DNA of 64,000 nt, taken from positions 744,001 through 808,000 of the forward strand of contig JAPFBL010000007.1 in the NCBI GenBank assembly GCA_026182355.1, in the 5' to 3' direction. A program made the position numbers and the translations under genes. Shown piece by piece: positions 46,151 to 58,556 of this stretch. Origin of the DNA: Hermatobates lingyangjiaoensis. Taxonomy: Eukaryota; Arthropoda; Insecta; Hemiptera; Hermatobatidae. Below the pieces are notes generated by a model that saw only the letters and a program-made list of their open reading frames with translations, was not told the DNA's origin and did not search any database. Position 1 is the first letter of the stretch. Every line of letters starts with the position of its first letter.

Positions 46151-47150
46151 ATGGAAAATTATCCGCCAGAAGTAAGTTTTATAGGATGCCATGATAGATC
46201 CGCAAGTAACCAAGATATGTGGGTAACCTAGGTTCCCAACCAAACACTTCCAGAGAGTGAATACGAATAAATGCTACGTTTTATATGTATTTCGTTATAT
46301 TTGTAATTGTGCGTGTGTATGTGTGTTATCAATACTGTTTATAATTACCCACTGTGAATGTTTAAAAACGTTCTAATATTCTGCAAAAATCAACTCATTA
46401 AAATATTACTCGTCAACAGATAGAGCAAAATTACTAAGCAACTTTCCACAAATAGAAATATATTAGATTAATGAATATAAAATATAATCCAGTTATAATG
46501 GCTTAGAGAATGATATACTGTGATTTCTTCATGTAAAAGTTATAGCTGAATTATCGAACTATGAAGTCCCTAAATCAAATTTGTAAAATGTAAAAACTCA
46601 AGACAATATTTGTTCTTTTAGTATAAAAATTGTATATTGAACAGAAAACAATTTTTAAGGTCTCCCAAGTCGATTAAAATATGTTTCGTAAATTGGTCCT
46701 TCTGAATGTCCCCGTCCAAGATGACTCAAAAATGAAAAGAGTTGTAATCATCCAATGTCATATTTAGGTTCGTGCTATTCCTCAGACGAAATAACAAGCT
46801 TGCTACCAACTTGCCCCTTTTTTTTTTAAGGTACTTTATACGAAAAAAATAATTTTTTTTGTTTTCCTAAAAATCAGTCCAAACGATTCCGATAAAGAAG
46901 ATTTGATTCTGGCCTTTAATTTAATATTAATGTAATAGTTAACTGAATTTAAGTTACACGTTAATTCAATACACGTATAGGGTGTGATATACAAAGAAAT
47001 TGTCCACTGAAATCAAAAAGTACAAACAACTGTTTTGAGTTGCGATAACTGAACCTTTGAAGAACTCTCGTTTAAATTTATAGGTACATTAAACAATAGA
47101 TGGGAAATACATTTATTAATATTAAATTGGATCTAAAAATTTATTCAACT

Positions 47151-47151
<1 letters not shown>
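46151..47151. other. AT-rich, no gene seen
   Basis: Nothing was recognised. Confidence 0.5.

Positions 47152-47212
<61 letters not shown>
47152..47212. repeat. (GA)n microsatellite
   Basis: About 30 GA units with one phase slip near its left end. Confidence 0.95.
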
Positions 47213-47217
<5 letters not shown>

Positions 47218-47734
47218 GCATGTCCTTGGAAAATAAGAAGTATAAAGCAATAACAGCACTACGGTGATAGAACTACTATTACCCTAATAAATATGCTTTG
47301 ATAATTAAATAAATGTGAGTTCTGTGGTTCATAATGCCAGATTTTTGTATAGTACTTTTTTTTTTAAGAATAAACAATTGAAGAAATCAAAATGGCTGAT
47401 TAAAATATCGATCTTCATTTAGCGACCTGTTCTAATATACGCACGATCATCTGGCGTCATATTACAAGAAATTAGGAGTCAAAGCGATGACTTAGACCAA
47501 TCACCGTAGAAACATAAAAAATGATTTCATTATTTGAAAATAAATAATCAATTTATTGTTTTGCAGTAGCTAGAAAAAAAAATCGAAGTATTTTAAGAAA
47601 AATAAACCAATTCGTTTTCTATATTTTTGCAAAAATAAATTATAATTTATTAATGCGAGACTAACTATAAGGCAAATAAAGACAAGTGGATTTGGGTGGG
47701 CCAAAACTCTGGGGATAAGTGAAGTAACAATGTT

Positions 47735-47960
47735 GTATTGCGATGTCGAAGGTGGTTCTTGCAAGTGCGGGACTGCTTGTTTGTCTGGGACAGTGAGAGC
47801 AATGACTATGTTTACTGTGATTACAGACATGACTGCTCGCGTTGTGTTTAGGATCGATGACACGCTGTGCCGCCGTTCCACTGAAATGCAGTTCGTAGTT
47901 GTCAACTATATCGACTGCCACGTACGATCACGTCCGCCAGCCCCACTGCTCACGGCACCT
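47735..47960. other. GC-rich segment, unassigned
   Basis: This is the GC-richest spot between the PLE at 43 kb and the minisatellite. Frames are open on both strands (plus 47730-48029, minus 47921-47661 and 47905-47570). Amino-acid composition looks ordinary but no domain was recognised. It could be an exon of an unknown gene, a CpG-like island or a repeat. Confidence 0.25.
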
Positions 47961-48529
47961 TCATTCTTTATCAACCCACTTGCTTTTAATTATCAAATTA
48001 ATAATAATTTTATTATTTTTCGATATTGATAAACTATGATTGATTATACTGAATTCTCCTAAATTACTTTATACAGTTAAAAAAGTGTTCTTTTTTTCAT
48101 TTAAACACTTCTTATCTGCATGCTTATATTATAATGCATGCTTATATTATCAGCATTAAAATATCTATAAACCTGAGCAAACACAACTTTTCTTCTACCA
48201 AAAAAAGGAAATAATGATACATTCCACAAATGTATAAATATAAAATATCTATAGGATATATATTTTCTAAATATTTATTAATTAAATGCAACTCTATGCT
48301 GATTGTTCCTTATCAGCAATGCTAATCAGCCATTAGAAATTGCGGTGATTGAACAGGTTGGCATGCAATTTAGTAATTAGCATTCATTGAAAGCAGATTA
48401 TTGGAAATTTTCAATACCGTTATATTAAGTCATATAAACCTTTACTTTCTACCGTTTAAAAAAAAGTCACTAATGTGTTACTGTATAGTTTTATAATTTA
48501 CATTAAACTTGGATGAAGACATGATGTAT

Positions 48530-49267
48530 TCTATCGTAGTTAGCGACTACATGTATCCTACTAACAGTAGCACTGCTCAAACGTCTTCTAAAATACCGAT
48601 GGACTAAGATGTACTATGCTTTAGCACTATGGTATCCTAATAAAGAGCACCTGCATCAGAACATCTGCACTAACATGACTGGGATTGAGCACATGATGGG
48701 TGGTAATCTATGCTGTTAGCGACTCATGCTATCTAACTAACAGTAGCACTGCATCAGAATTCATTGCATCAACATGACTGGGATTGGAGCACATGGATGG
48801 GTGGTAATCTATGCTGTTAGCGACTCATGCTATCCTAACTAACAGTAGCACCTGCATCAGAACATCTGCATCAACTACTGGGATTGGGACATGGATGGTG
48901 CAATCTAGCGTTAGACTCATGCATCAACTAACAGTAGCACTCCGCATCGAAATCTGCAAACATGAGGAGTCTTAGCACATGAATCTTGGTAATATGCTGT
49001 TAGCGACTCATGCTATCATACTAACAGTAGCACCTGATCAGAACATCTGCATCAACATGACTGGGATTGGAGCACATGGATGGGTGGCAATCTATGCTGT
49101 TAGCGACTCATGCTATCCTAACTAACAGTAGCACCTGCATCAGAACATCTGCATCAACATGACTGGGATTGGAGCACATGGATGGGTGGCAATCTATGCT
49201 GTTAGCGACTCATGCTATCCTAACTAACAGTAGCACCTGCATCAGAACATCTGCATCAACATGACTT
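48530..49267 (+). repeat. 102-bp minisatellite, about 8 copies
   Basis: Units carry 'tgttagcgactcatgctatc', 'taacagtagcacctgcatca' and 'catgactgggattggagcac'. The last units are nearly identical at 102 bp. Those on the left carry many single-base deletions, shortening the spacing to about 80-100 bp. Unit markers ('taacagtagcac' type) lie near 48562, 48650, 48741, 48840, 48921, 49022, 49125 and 49227. Confidence 0.9.
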
Positions 49268-50042
49268 GGTCGATGCTGAACTAAGACACTCGAACAAAGT
49301 CAGGCCTCCGCTGAACCAAATCGATTGAGGAGTCTTCATGCAAGATAATCCTTTGCTAAAATAACATGTGATTAGAAGCTTTAAACCGTTGTCATCAACT
49401 AACTTGAATAATGGTAAACTGCTAGGCAAAAATCAGAAGTAGAAATCGAACAAAGATTGTTCCTTTCCAGTCTTTTATATTGGCATGCATAGGTGCCTTC
49501 AAATACCCAGCCACCAGATCAGTGTTGGCACACGGGGGTCACAGTGCTAAACACAAATTAGTTTTCGAAAAGACGTTATCCATCATCATAATGTCTAGTA
49601 TTAATAGTTCATACTTTATCATTTGGATTAACCAAAACCTATTAGGGAATCAAGAAGGAACAGTTTAAAGACAGTTTTCATTATTATGTGGACAAACTTC
49701 ACAATCCTACCAATATTAGATTATTTGTTTTTTAAAATAGTCCTTTTCTTATGGTCAAAACCAGAGAGGTGTAACTACATTACTATACTATATTCTTAAT
49801 TGCTTGACTTTACCAAATTTGTTAAATTAACTGTTTACCTCCTAATTTATTTAACTGTACGTACATATTTTAACATCTATTTGATGTTAACACCTACAGG
49901 ATCATTTTAACATCAATTTGAAGGATACTTGTAGCAGAGTATTTCAGTAAAAGATGTTCGAAAAAATAACTTAATACTAAAAAGAAAGACTACTGGATTA
50001 AGTGTATTAGACGATGACTGGAGCGGTAGGATACTTGGGGGG
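49268..50042. other. 3' flank of the MDH-like gene
   Basis: A minus-strand AATAAA (49851-49846) lies about 190 nt after the stop codon at 50043 and may be the polyadenylation signal. Otherwise AT-rich. Confidence 0.4.
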
Positions 50043-50338
50043 TCAGCAGGGCTTGCTGGAGGCGTGGCACTTGTCGAAAGCAGGCATGGGGGGCTGGCGG
50101 TGGGCCAGACTGGGAGCGGTCTTAGTGGCGTGCAGTGTCGCTTCTGCCTGCTCTTCCTCAAGAAGAGTCACTGCGTCCTCCAGAAGAAGCCCTTCACTGC
50201 GCGACATGGCAGGCATCTGAGGCCAAGACTGCACTCCTGCCAAGCCCCACTCTACAGGAAGTACGAGATAGTTGAGAAGTTCCACGGCTCGGGTTCGAAG
50301 CAGCACTGGGTACCATCCGCTAGGTCGGCCTGTCAGAC
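50043..50338 (-). CDS. MDH-like pseudoenzyme, last coding exon
   Basis: The exon follows the acceptor tttacttgtgcag and opens with two bases that complete a codon left by the preceding exon (phase 1). It then encodes 97 residues to a TGA. The part NYLVLPVEWGLAGVQSW, followed by ..LLLEDAVTLLEEEQAEATL, follows the MDH C-terminus (YFxTPLLLGKxGIEK... and the final helix LLxxAIPELKxxIxxG). MDH uses this helix for dimer packing. After it comes an extra 20-odd residue tail rich in Pro, His, Ala and Cys (ending SSKPC) that MDHs lack. GC-rich third positions contrast with the AT-rich introns. Confidence 0.7.
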
Positions 50339-53300
50339 CTGCACAAGTAAACGTCCCTTCACACCTTAAAACAATGACCAAGGCTTTTAGTATCTTTTTC
50401 TGCAGTGTGTCATCCCACAGGCATAATGTAATTACCACAGAGGTTAGTACAAGTCAAGTTGGTTTCCAATCATATCCATCTTCAACAGCAACTGATTAAC
50501 TCATATGATTTGTAAGTATTTATAACCTCCTCTAACAGGTGCCCAGGTTAGATTCCCTAATTACTATCAACCTTTAATTTTTGTTTATTTATTTTTTTTC
50601 AATTCGATAAAAATAAAAAGGCCACTTGACAGAATTTATAATGGTGGAAAAAATAAGTAAAATCAAATTAGATAACTCAAAAAAAAACAAATAAATAAAA
50701 ATGAATGTTTTATTTCAATGGTATGAAATAAAATCCAGGCACCATTTTTAACGAGAGAGCTTTGAAGAGAAGCGTATGAAACCGGTGTGTTTCATTTATT
50801 ATTATTATAGGGAAAGATTTAATTTTATTAACTTTGCATGTGGTTATTTGGAGAAACATATAAATATCTCTTATATTTATAACATATTAAAACCAACAGG
50901 ATTTTTGATATTAAAATTGGTTTTGTTTCGATGTATCGTTTCTAGGGTTTGGATGGAATTCTTCAGAATATCCTCTGGTTGCATATGCCCATGGCCAACT
51001 TGAGTAGGTTTCCATCGGTGACCAGCTGTGAAAACCATGTTCAGTTAGCGCCCCGGGAATGTGGCGCATTCATATTAAAATGATCACCCAATCATTAATG
51101 AATCACAGTTTATAGTAAGCAAAAGCGACGTAAAAGAGTTTGTATGACGGGAAAATTCTTAAAAATTATCAAAGTGTTTATCCTTTTTTACCCTCAAGGT
51201 AAGACATGGGATTAATCGACAAAAATAAGGCGTGCACGCCACACGACTTTCATTTAACTAATTATAAAGCAGTAGCTCAACAAAAACTTCGTAAGTGGCA
51301 ACAAATAATAACTCTTTTGACAGGCTTTTTCTTTGAAGATATTTTAAGCCTCTATATTAATTTGTGTAAGAAAGGGTATCAGCGTTAAATTCATTTGAAT
51401 CGTAATTTATTAGAATTAACCTACCAAATTAAAATTAATACAATTAATAGTGATATGGTTATGGTAATAGGTTCATAGTAACAGGTTTATGTTTATAATC
51501 AAATGTGGTTAACTTCAGCCCTTTATTCTAAAAATGGAAAACAGTTCAAACGAATGAAACATTATCAGATCTTGATGGGAAGAAAACTTACTCGATAAGA
51601 AAGCCTGCATCAATGACAGATGAGTAACAAAATGTAAACAAATGGCAAACACCAATTTTACACTTTTGACATTTTGAGGGCTTGAATGACGTCACAGAGT
51701 GAAATGTTACAAATAAAAGATTGTAGATCTGAAAACTTGGTATCGAAATTTTGACCCTAACGTAGTATTTAAATGACTATATTTTATACATGGAGTAAAT
51801 AAAAACAAGAATTTTTAAAAACAATAATACAAGTTTTATAACTGAGTATACTAGAGGAGTCAGTATTCTGAGATGAACTCAAGGTAAGCAGTTGCTGTGA
51901 ATATAGTATACTCGTAGTTTAAATACATAATGGTTTCAAATATCTACTTGAGAGACTCGAAATGTTACCTGCTTGTTAGAAGCTTGGCAGTTTATCTTTC
52001 TATGATGTTAAAGTAAGTTGTAAAATTCTAAATAGTTTTTAATTTGGTTATTAAACCACTCTATAATTACATTTCATCTGATGGTAATTAAAAGGGGAAG
52101 AACAGATTGTTTGCCTTCATACCTAATAGAGACGACATTTACAGTTTATTAATGTTCTGTGTAACTCAAACTGACTTAAGCCAGCATGAATGACAGGTGG
52201 TCGCTAGATAACAGGATAAAAGGATGAATGCGTATTGAAAACAACACAGATACTCGACATCATACAGTGCCCTTCCACGTAAAAGCGATTTTCAAAAAGT
52301 TACGACTTCTTCCTGAAACTCATTCAGCTATTAATAGCAATGTATGAAATATGGAGACAATTTCTAACCAAATTATGACTTTTTGAGTTACATATATATC
52401 TATCAATAATCCAGGAAGATACCATATATACTTAATGGTATTAATTTCAACAAAAAATATTTATTAATTTTAAATGTTCTTGGTGAAAACACACCATATT
52501 TCCTTCTCTGCTTACTAGTTTCAGGATTTATTAGTTAATTATGTTATTATCAACTTCAATCACAGAAACAATAACATATTTTATTTTAATTATCCAATTG
52601 ATATGTAATAACATTCATAAGTTAATTTGTATATGTTTAATTTTAACTTTTGGTTGACTTCTCTTAAATAACAGTTGTTTTTAACGGGGCGATATTAGGA
52701 AAGGAGGAGAGTTGAAAGAAGCTCTGAGGAGAAGATAAGGTTAAGATGAGAATTCGTATAATATATCAAAAACATATGAGGTGATGGTCTTCACAAAACA
52801 ATAGGAATTCATCAAATCACAACACTATTGTGTGCACTATAACTAACAAATAAATCAAAATGACAAGGTACAACTGAAATAAGAGTTTTTTTTTACAATA
52901 AAAATACAAAAATAGAAACTTACCTGTCCTCATTCAAAACAGTAAAATACAGAGAATCAAAAAATTACTTCACATATATAATTAATTAATTTTAATAAAC
53001 ATTAAGTAACTTATATTTACTTCTGTCTAAATATTCTTCAATGTTCGTAAATTTTTATTTCAACAAGTATATTCCCCTGAAGTGATGATTTTTGTAATAT
53101 AATATATGATCAAACCACAATAAGAAATGGGAAAACAAGACTAAGATCTTTCAACCGTAACAAGCGGTCTTCGTTAGAGTTAAAAACCCAACTGAGAATT
53201 CAGAGAGAGAACCCAATTAGAACTGAGAATATTTCAGTTGGGTTTTTGACTCTGACGAAGACCGCTTGTTACGGTTGAGAGAACTTAGTCTTGTTTTCCC

Positions 53301-53666
53301 ATTTCTTATGGTGGTTTGATCATTGATTGTTATTTCACGTGTTTATGTGAAATCTTTTTATAGTAATATAATATAAGAAGATTGGTATAGTGGTTATGTA
53401 TCATGTTATATACAACTACTGGCTTACTCCATATTTACTTTTGCACTTTGCAGTGTCCTTACTTTAGGAAAGGGCTTGCAGTTGCAGTAATGCCCAGAAA
53501 GATAAAAGGGGTGCTACGTCCCTGTTACAGTAATACCCAGAATGCTGAAAAGAGTGCTACACCTCCCTCTCCCCTAGACATGAAATTTCGGGATACAATT
53601 ATAAGTGAAACAAAATGTATTTTTCTAAGAGTAATTATTTCTATTATCACTGTTCTTTTTGCTCAC
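50339..53666. other. Intron of the MDH-like gene, holds a PLE pair
   Basis: About 3.3 kb of mostly AT-rich sequence. Contains the family A inverted pair at 53108-53350 and a near-repeat of about 43 bp at 53485-53575. No other exon was recognised. Confidence 0.5.
53108..53350. mobile_element. PLE family A inverted pair, spaced and mutated
   Basis: Minus arm 53108-53195 and plus arm 53234-53319 are separated by about 38 bp. The plus side continues through the terminal hairpin to about 53350. Both ribozyme-like motifs are damaged: the left core reads CUAACGA and the right has GAGA in place of GAAA. Short TA-rich patches border both ends. Confidence 0.75.
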
Positions 53667-53783
53667 CTCTTGCTATCACGTTGACGAATTCAGCTAACGC
53701 GATACCCGCTGCCATTTTTCCTTCTTCTTTTTCGCTGCCTCCATTTCTTTTCGTAAATTTGCTATTATTTCTTCAGACTCTTT
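53667..53783 (-). CDS. MDH-like pseudoenzyme, internal exon with apparent frameshift
   Basis: Bounded by a strong acceptor (taatttttttag) and a perfect donor (GAG followed by GTGAGC). The first frame reads KESEEIIANLRKEMEAAKKK and then meets a TAG. The frame one step away reads MAAGIALAEFVNVIAR, which fits the MDH segment SMAYAGARFVxxLVxA. It also ends in phase 1, exactly what the next exon (50338) needs. One extra A in the A5 run (plus-strand T5, 53715-53719) would reconcile the two. The MDH glycine-rich AGAGSATL stretch seems to be missing here. Either this is an assembly homopolymer error or the gene is broken. Confidence 0.6.
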
Positions 53784-55253
53784 CTAAAAAAATTACATTT
53801 TACTTTACCAAACATAAATTAAAACAAAATACATATATGCATTGACTTTTATAACGTTTTTAACACTATTTCAAAAGTATATGAACTATATATTGCTAAA
53901 ATATACAACAATCTAGGCTTAGTATAATTTACTGTTTTCAGAACCATTGCTAAAATAAGTGGAGAAGTAGGTGTAGTATTTTTTCCTCTATCGGTACTGG
54001 CTCACTAAATTGTATCATAAGTAGACGTGGTATCTTTTTCTACCTCATGTTTAACTAAAATGTACAGTAATTTAGATAGTTAACGACCTTATTATAAGCA
54101 ATTGGGCTGTGTATTTCCTTATCAATGTATATGTCGTCGTATGAAATATGGTTGGAATATGACAGCATCTTAAGATAGTGGAACTGTACCTCTGGCCTTT
54201 TGTTATGTTGAGCTACTCCACGCTGGGAAGGTGCTTAAGCACTAACATAAGACTTTGAGCATTTACTCTTGGAATGTGTCTGAACCTCTCATGCGGAGAA
54301 GAGACATACATGTACGAATGATTAATGGAAATATTTAAGATTTATTCTGTACAGTTACCTGCATAAAAAGAGGAGATAATATATTCATTAGTGACTCTAC
54401 TTGTATTCTATTAGTAAGGTTAAGTCTAAGCATCCTACACATAATGCCCAGCCAACTGAATTTTATGTTATATAAGACTATATCTCTAGTCTTAGATACA
54501 TATTTGTTGGTTACATTTTTCTCATAGAAATGTTTTAAAGGTAATGTGTATGTTACAATTATTTAGGGGTTTGTAAGTTTTTCCATTGTATGGTCCATAG
54601 TTTTTCGGCTTCAGTGTTTGCTATTGGTGGAAAGTGTGGCTCATTTGTTAACCGGCATCCATGTTAGCTGTATGGAAATTAAATTTGTCTTTCTTGTGTA
54701 TATTTGAAAAAGTATATTTAATGAGTAACACAACATAGTTCAGTATCGAGGTTTACGTCTCTTTCTAATGGTAAACAATAAATTATGTAATAGTAATAAT
54801 GATTTTATGTTTAATTAATGTTATTATACACAATTGATAAAGTACCGTCTTACTCCGTAACTAAGCTGGTTTCTGACATAGTTCAAATCAATGGCAAGTC
54901 GAATACTAGTGTTGTTTGTCCTGTATTCATACCTCCTCTACAGTTAATTACTGCCTTCCTAACCGTAGCTTATTTTATATAAATAATTTTTTCTTCTAAA
55001 CCAATCTGTTAATTTTATATTTTTATGCGTTGTAAATCATAACCTAAATAACATTTAGCTTGATCTACTAAACTCAAAGCTTTATACTGCTCGAGAGAAG
55101 ATTGCATGTTTTCTAATAATATTAAATATCAAACTCAGTGGAAATAATGTTAATACCATTTAATTGGTTATATAGTTGTTAAGTTAATTACTATTGTTTA
55201 TTGAAAGAAAGCTATCCATTGAAATAAGAATGATACGAGTATAAATGGCCAAC
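53784..55253. other. Intron of the MDH-like gene
   Basis: AT-rich; no element recognised. Confidence 0.5.
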
Positions 55254-55454
55254 CATGAGAAAGAAGCCTCCAGGTTCTGCCTTGGACACGAGAGGCAGGA
55301 TGGTGTCGGGGGAAGCGCCGCCGGTGACGGGGACGTGGACGACACTGGCCGGCAGGCCGAGCTTGCTGGCGACGACCCTCCGGGCGCGGTACACCGCCTC
55401 GCTCACGCTCCCCACCACGCGATTCGGACAGAACACGCCGTTCTGCTTCATCGT
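55254..55454 (-). CDS. MDH-like pseudoenzyme, internal exon
   Basis: The 201-bp exon (67 codons, phase 0 at both ends) follows the acceptor acctttccacag and ends ATG before GTTGGC. It reads TMKQNGVFCPNRVVG, then SVSEAVYRARRVVASKLGLP, then VVHVPVTGGASPDTILPLVS. This follows mitochondrial-type MDH (KKHGVYxPNKIFGVTTLDIVRA ... VNVPVIGGHAGxTIxPLIS) closely in order and spacing. Of the catalytic residues, the Asp of TTLDIVRA is Ala and the catalytic His of GGHAG is Ala, while the Arg of IVRA remains. The sequence is very GC-rich at third positions. Function cannot be oxidation of malate with these changes, if the alignment is right. Confidence 0.8.
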
Positions 55455-55599
55455 CTGTGGAAAGGTTCCCATGCAACAATGTGTAATATCTCAACAAACT
55501 TGCCTGGATCATATCTTGATACAAAGAAAATAATACAATTCAATGATTTAAAGAAAATAAGAAAACATCTTTCCTGAAATAGAGTGACATTTGTGACCC

Positions 55600-55985
55600 A
55601 GGCACCTCACCTTTAATCCTACTATAGGGTATGGGTAGCGCAGGCTCCGGTCCTATAAAAGGGGTGATAGCTGCTTGTTTGGCAAGCTTAGCAGCCTCCT
55701 CGTTTCCTTCGATCACTTTATGGCCAGCAAACCTGTTAACACATTATTATGACGAGCCAAATCAGTCAGCCCTTCTCGACATTGAAGCACCAGCTTGAAA
55801 CCAGTTTGAGTTCCATCTAACGGGGCCTGGCTATCTGACCAGATCGTATACATCAATCATTTAAGCCTTCTTCCTTGCTTTTCTATATAAAGGCAAGGAT
55901 TGCAAGTATCTTTGCTTGGAAGATCGTAGGTGATTTACCAAGCAGAATTGATACACACAAGGCACCCTGTACCTTCCTTGGAGCC
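55600..55985 (-). pseudogene. LINE RNase H and linker remnant
   Basis: The minus strand, reading through at least one stop and two frame changes, shows IFQAKILAILA, then WSDSQAPLDG, LVLQCREGLTDLA, AGHKVIEGNEEAAKLAKQ, and GPEPALPIPYS. These match, in order, the RNase H domain of I/R1-type LINEs: E in FQAE, D in SDSQ, the GHxGIxGNExAD segment, and the GPEPALGIPYS linker that follows. It is inactive. It lies inside an intron of the MDH-like gene on the same strand, and is a different copy from 9262-9660. Confidence 0.8.
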
Positions 55986-58556
55986 CTGTACACCTAGATA
56001 GGTGCTCAGATTTCATACATTCTATGTGAACTATCTTTTGATGGAGGAAAATAATAACAAGAAAAACTAAAGAAAAAATATATAAAGATATATGTAAACT
56101 ATTTATAAGAATACTATATGTAATTTGCTACATATAAGATAGAATGGATTACTACCTAACAGCATAATGTTGATTATAAAACGATTTTACGAAGAATTGG
56201 TAATATAAAAAATAAGTTAGGAGCGGGAAAAGTGAAAGCAGGAAAATATTCGTAGGCATTTCTAATACTCGTTAATAGCATTTGCAAAACTGTCAGTATA
56301 CAACATTGACAACTCCAATGTTGACAACAAAGCTGTATTACGTTAACAAACTCCTTTCGAAAACATTATGTTCTTCTTCAGAATCAGTCAATTCTTAAGA
56401 GAAATAGACAAACCAGAAGAACAACACTACGCTATCAGAGTCTTGTCTTCATAAACATGCTTTGTTTATGTGAAAACTAGTCTAAAAGTATATTAGCTAT
56501 GTTTTTAATAAAATGAAATGAAGTTTGACGACTTGTTGGTATTCTGCAGTATGGCAGTGCCAGCTACACTCAAAGGTCACCTCAATCAGTACTTGCCTGT
56601 GACCACTCCAATCGAATTCCTCAATCTAATCTCCTAGGACCATCAAGAAAACCACTATATTATGAGACATGGCCACAGTCACTTTAGTATAACTGAATAT
56701 TGCCATTAACTAAATGATAGATAAACAGACTATTAAATACGATGCCTTCATCCCAAAATGTTATCATTTTTAAAAAATCAATCCTTTATTTTAGATTCTA
56801 ATTATCAAGTTCGACCAAGAGTTAATAAGTAAATTTAAAAGTAAAGGATCAATTTGTTGTAAAAGTGTAATTTTTTTATATGCACATATTTGCAGGCCAT
56901 ATGCACATGTAACAACAAAAAATTAACTACCCTGAGGATACAACATAAAATTACACAGAGAGAAACATGTAGGAATAGTGATATATAGTTATTTCTATGT
57001 ATTTATTTCTGTACAAATGATTTATAAATATAATTCAAAAACTCTGATAATATCCCACTCTTGGCTGAAAGCTTAGTAGTATCCAGAAACTACAATGAAG
57101 GAATGATTTGTTAAAAAGTAATTTTTCGATAATTTATTAGAAAGTTCTTAAATTTATTTATATAAAAAATTTTAAATATCAACAACCTGATAGAATAATA
57201 ATAATATAAAATTTGTATTTTATAAAATGAACTACATTTTTATTTCAGTACAGAGATGTATTCGTTTATATAAATTTTAAAGATTCTATTATTTATATAT
57301 CAAATAAAACTTTGGTTTTGGAGTCATGCGAGATGATTATGTAGAAAACCAAACAAACAAATTCCAGATATAATTGTTTCTCTATACTTTTAAAGTGCTA
57401 AGGTTTTATTCTTTTTAAATAAAAACCAAATATGCTTAATGTGCTTAACACAATCAATGACTGAGTATATAAAAATTGTTGGGGATGAGTTATAGTAAAT
57501 ATTTGCAAACTAAAGAGAAGCGACTGCTCGGTGAAGCGGCACAAGTTCGTTAGGAGAAACAGGTTAGCGAATTGTAACTTAATTGCTTTTGTCAGTGCTG
57601 GCAGACTATTTAGCACCCCTGTGCTGACATGAGGGTAAACGTTTTCCTTCTCCCTTCTTTAAAACAAGATATATGCCCATTACTGCCTGATATAGAAATA
57701 TAAAGCTTTTTACTCTTTAAGACTATAACAAAGTTTAATGAAATGTTCAGTGCACATCTTCAAAAACATCTTTGACTTCAGTGGACCTTCAAAAGATGTT
57801 TTTGACTTATCGACATACTATCAACTGGCTATGTATGTGTTAAGCATTGATAAACAACATAAATGATATTCAGGAAAATTTACATTTATTTTACTTGCTG
57901 TTTGTTTATATTTTGTATTTATTTGTCACACAATCAATTTTTTTTTAATAAAAATGGTTATGAGTTAATTTTATTTAAAGAACACATATTCTATTGGCTT
58001 TATTTAATATCTTCCAAATCTCTAAAAAGTTATTGTTATAAAGTTTAAACGGTGGTCCTTCAAAAAATGAAAACTGATTGGTAAACTCTCTTCTAAAGAT
58101 ATTACAAAGAGAAAAACATTTAAAATGAATCTCAAAATATAGAGAAATGAGAGACTAGCTTTAAATAGCGTGAGGATATCGAGTAAGAGAGCTTGAGAAA
58201 CTATTCAAGGTATAGCTGCCCGCCTATAAAGTAACAAATACAGAGCACCAGCTATCAGACTTGATGATCGTCGAAAACTAAAACATGCAGGTGTTTTACT
58301 TAAAACCTAAAATATTCACTGCGCGTTAAGTGCGATAAATTTGCAATTTAGTATTGCTAGCTATAAAACTTATATTTGAGCGAAGTCGAGTAATTACCAG
58401 TCTTGTATAAATCTTGGAATTCTATAATTTGTTTTAAATAAATTATTATTACCATTATTTAATTAACAATTTAAATAATTTATTAATTGAAATAGTTTAT
58501 ATTTTAGAGCAAGGAATTACAATTAACCTACTATAATCCTTTACATAAGTTATGTA

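Noticed and set aside
47570..48029. Host gene at the GC-rich patch
   Set aside because: Open on both strands, no recognisable domain or convincing splice pair; kept only as an unassigned segment.
48530..49267. CRISPR or coding repeat
   Set aside because: Contiguous 102-bp units with no open frame; a minisatellite.
50014..50369. Plus-strand ORFs (68, 101 codons) over the last MDH-like exon
   Set aside because: Antisense to an exon whose splice phase and similarity support the minus strand.
55245..55577. Plus-strand ORFs (92, 110 codons) over the MDH-like exon
   Set aside because: Shadows of the GC-rich minus-strand exon.
56520..56700. LINE tail in GC-richer sequence
   Set aside because: No frame gave the expected zinc-knuckle or RNase H motifs.
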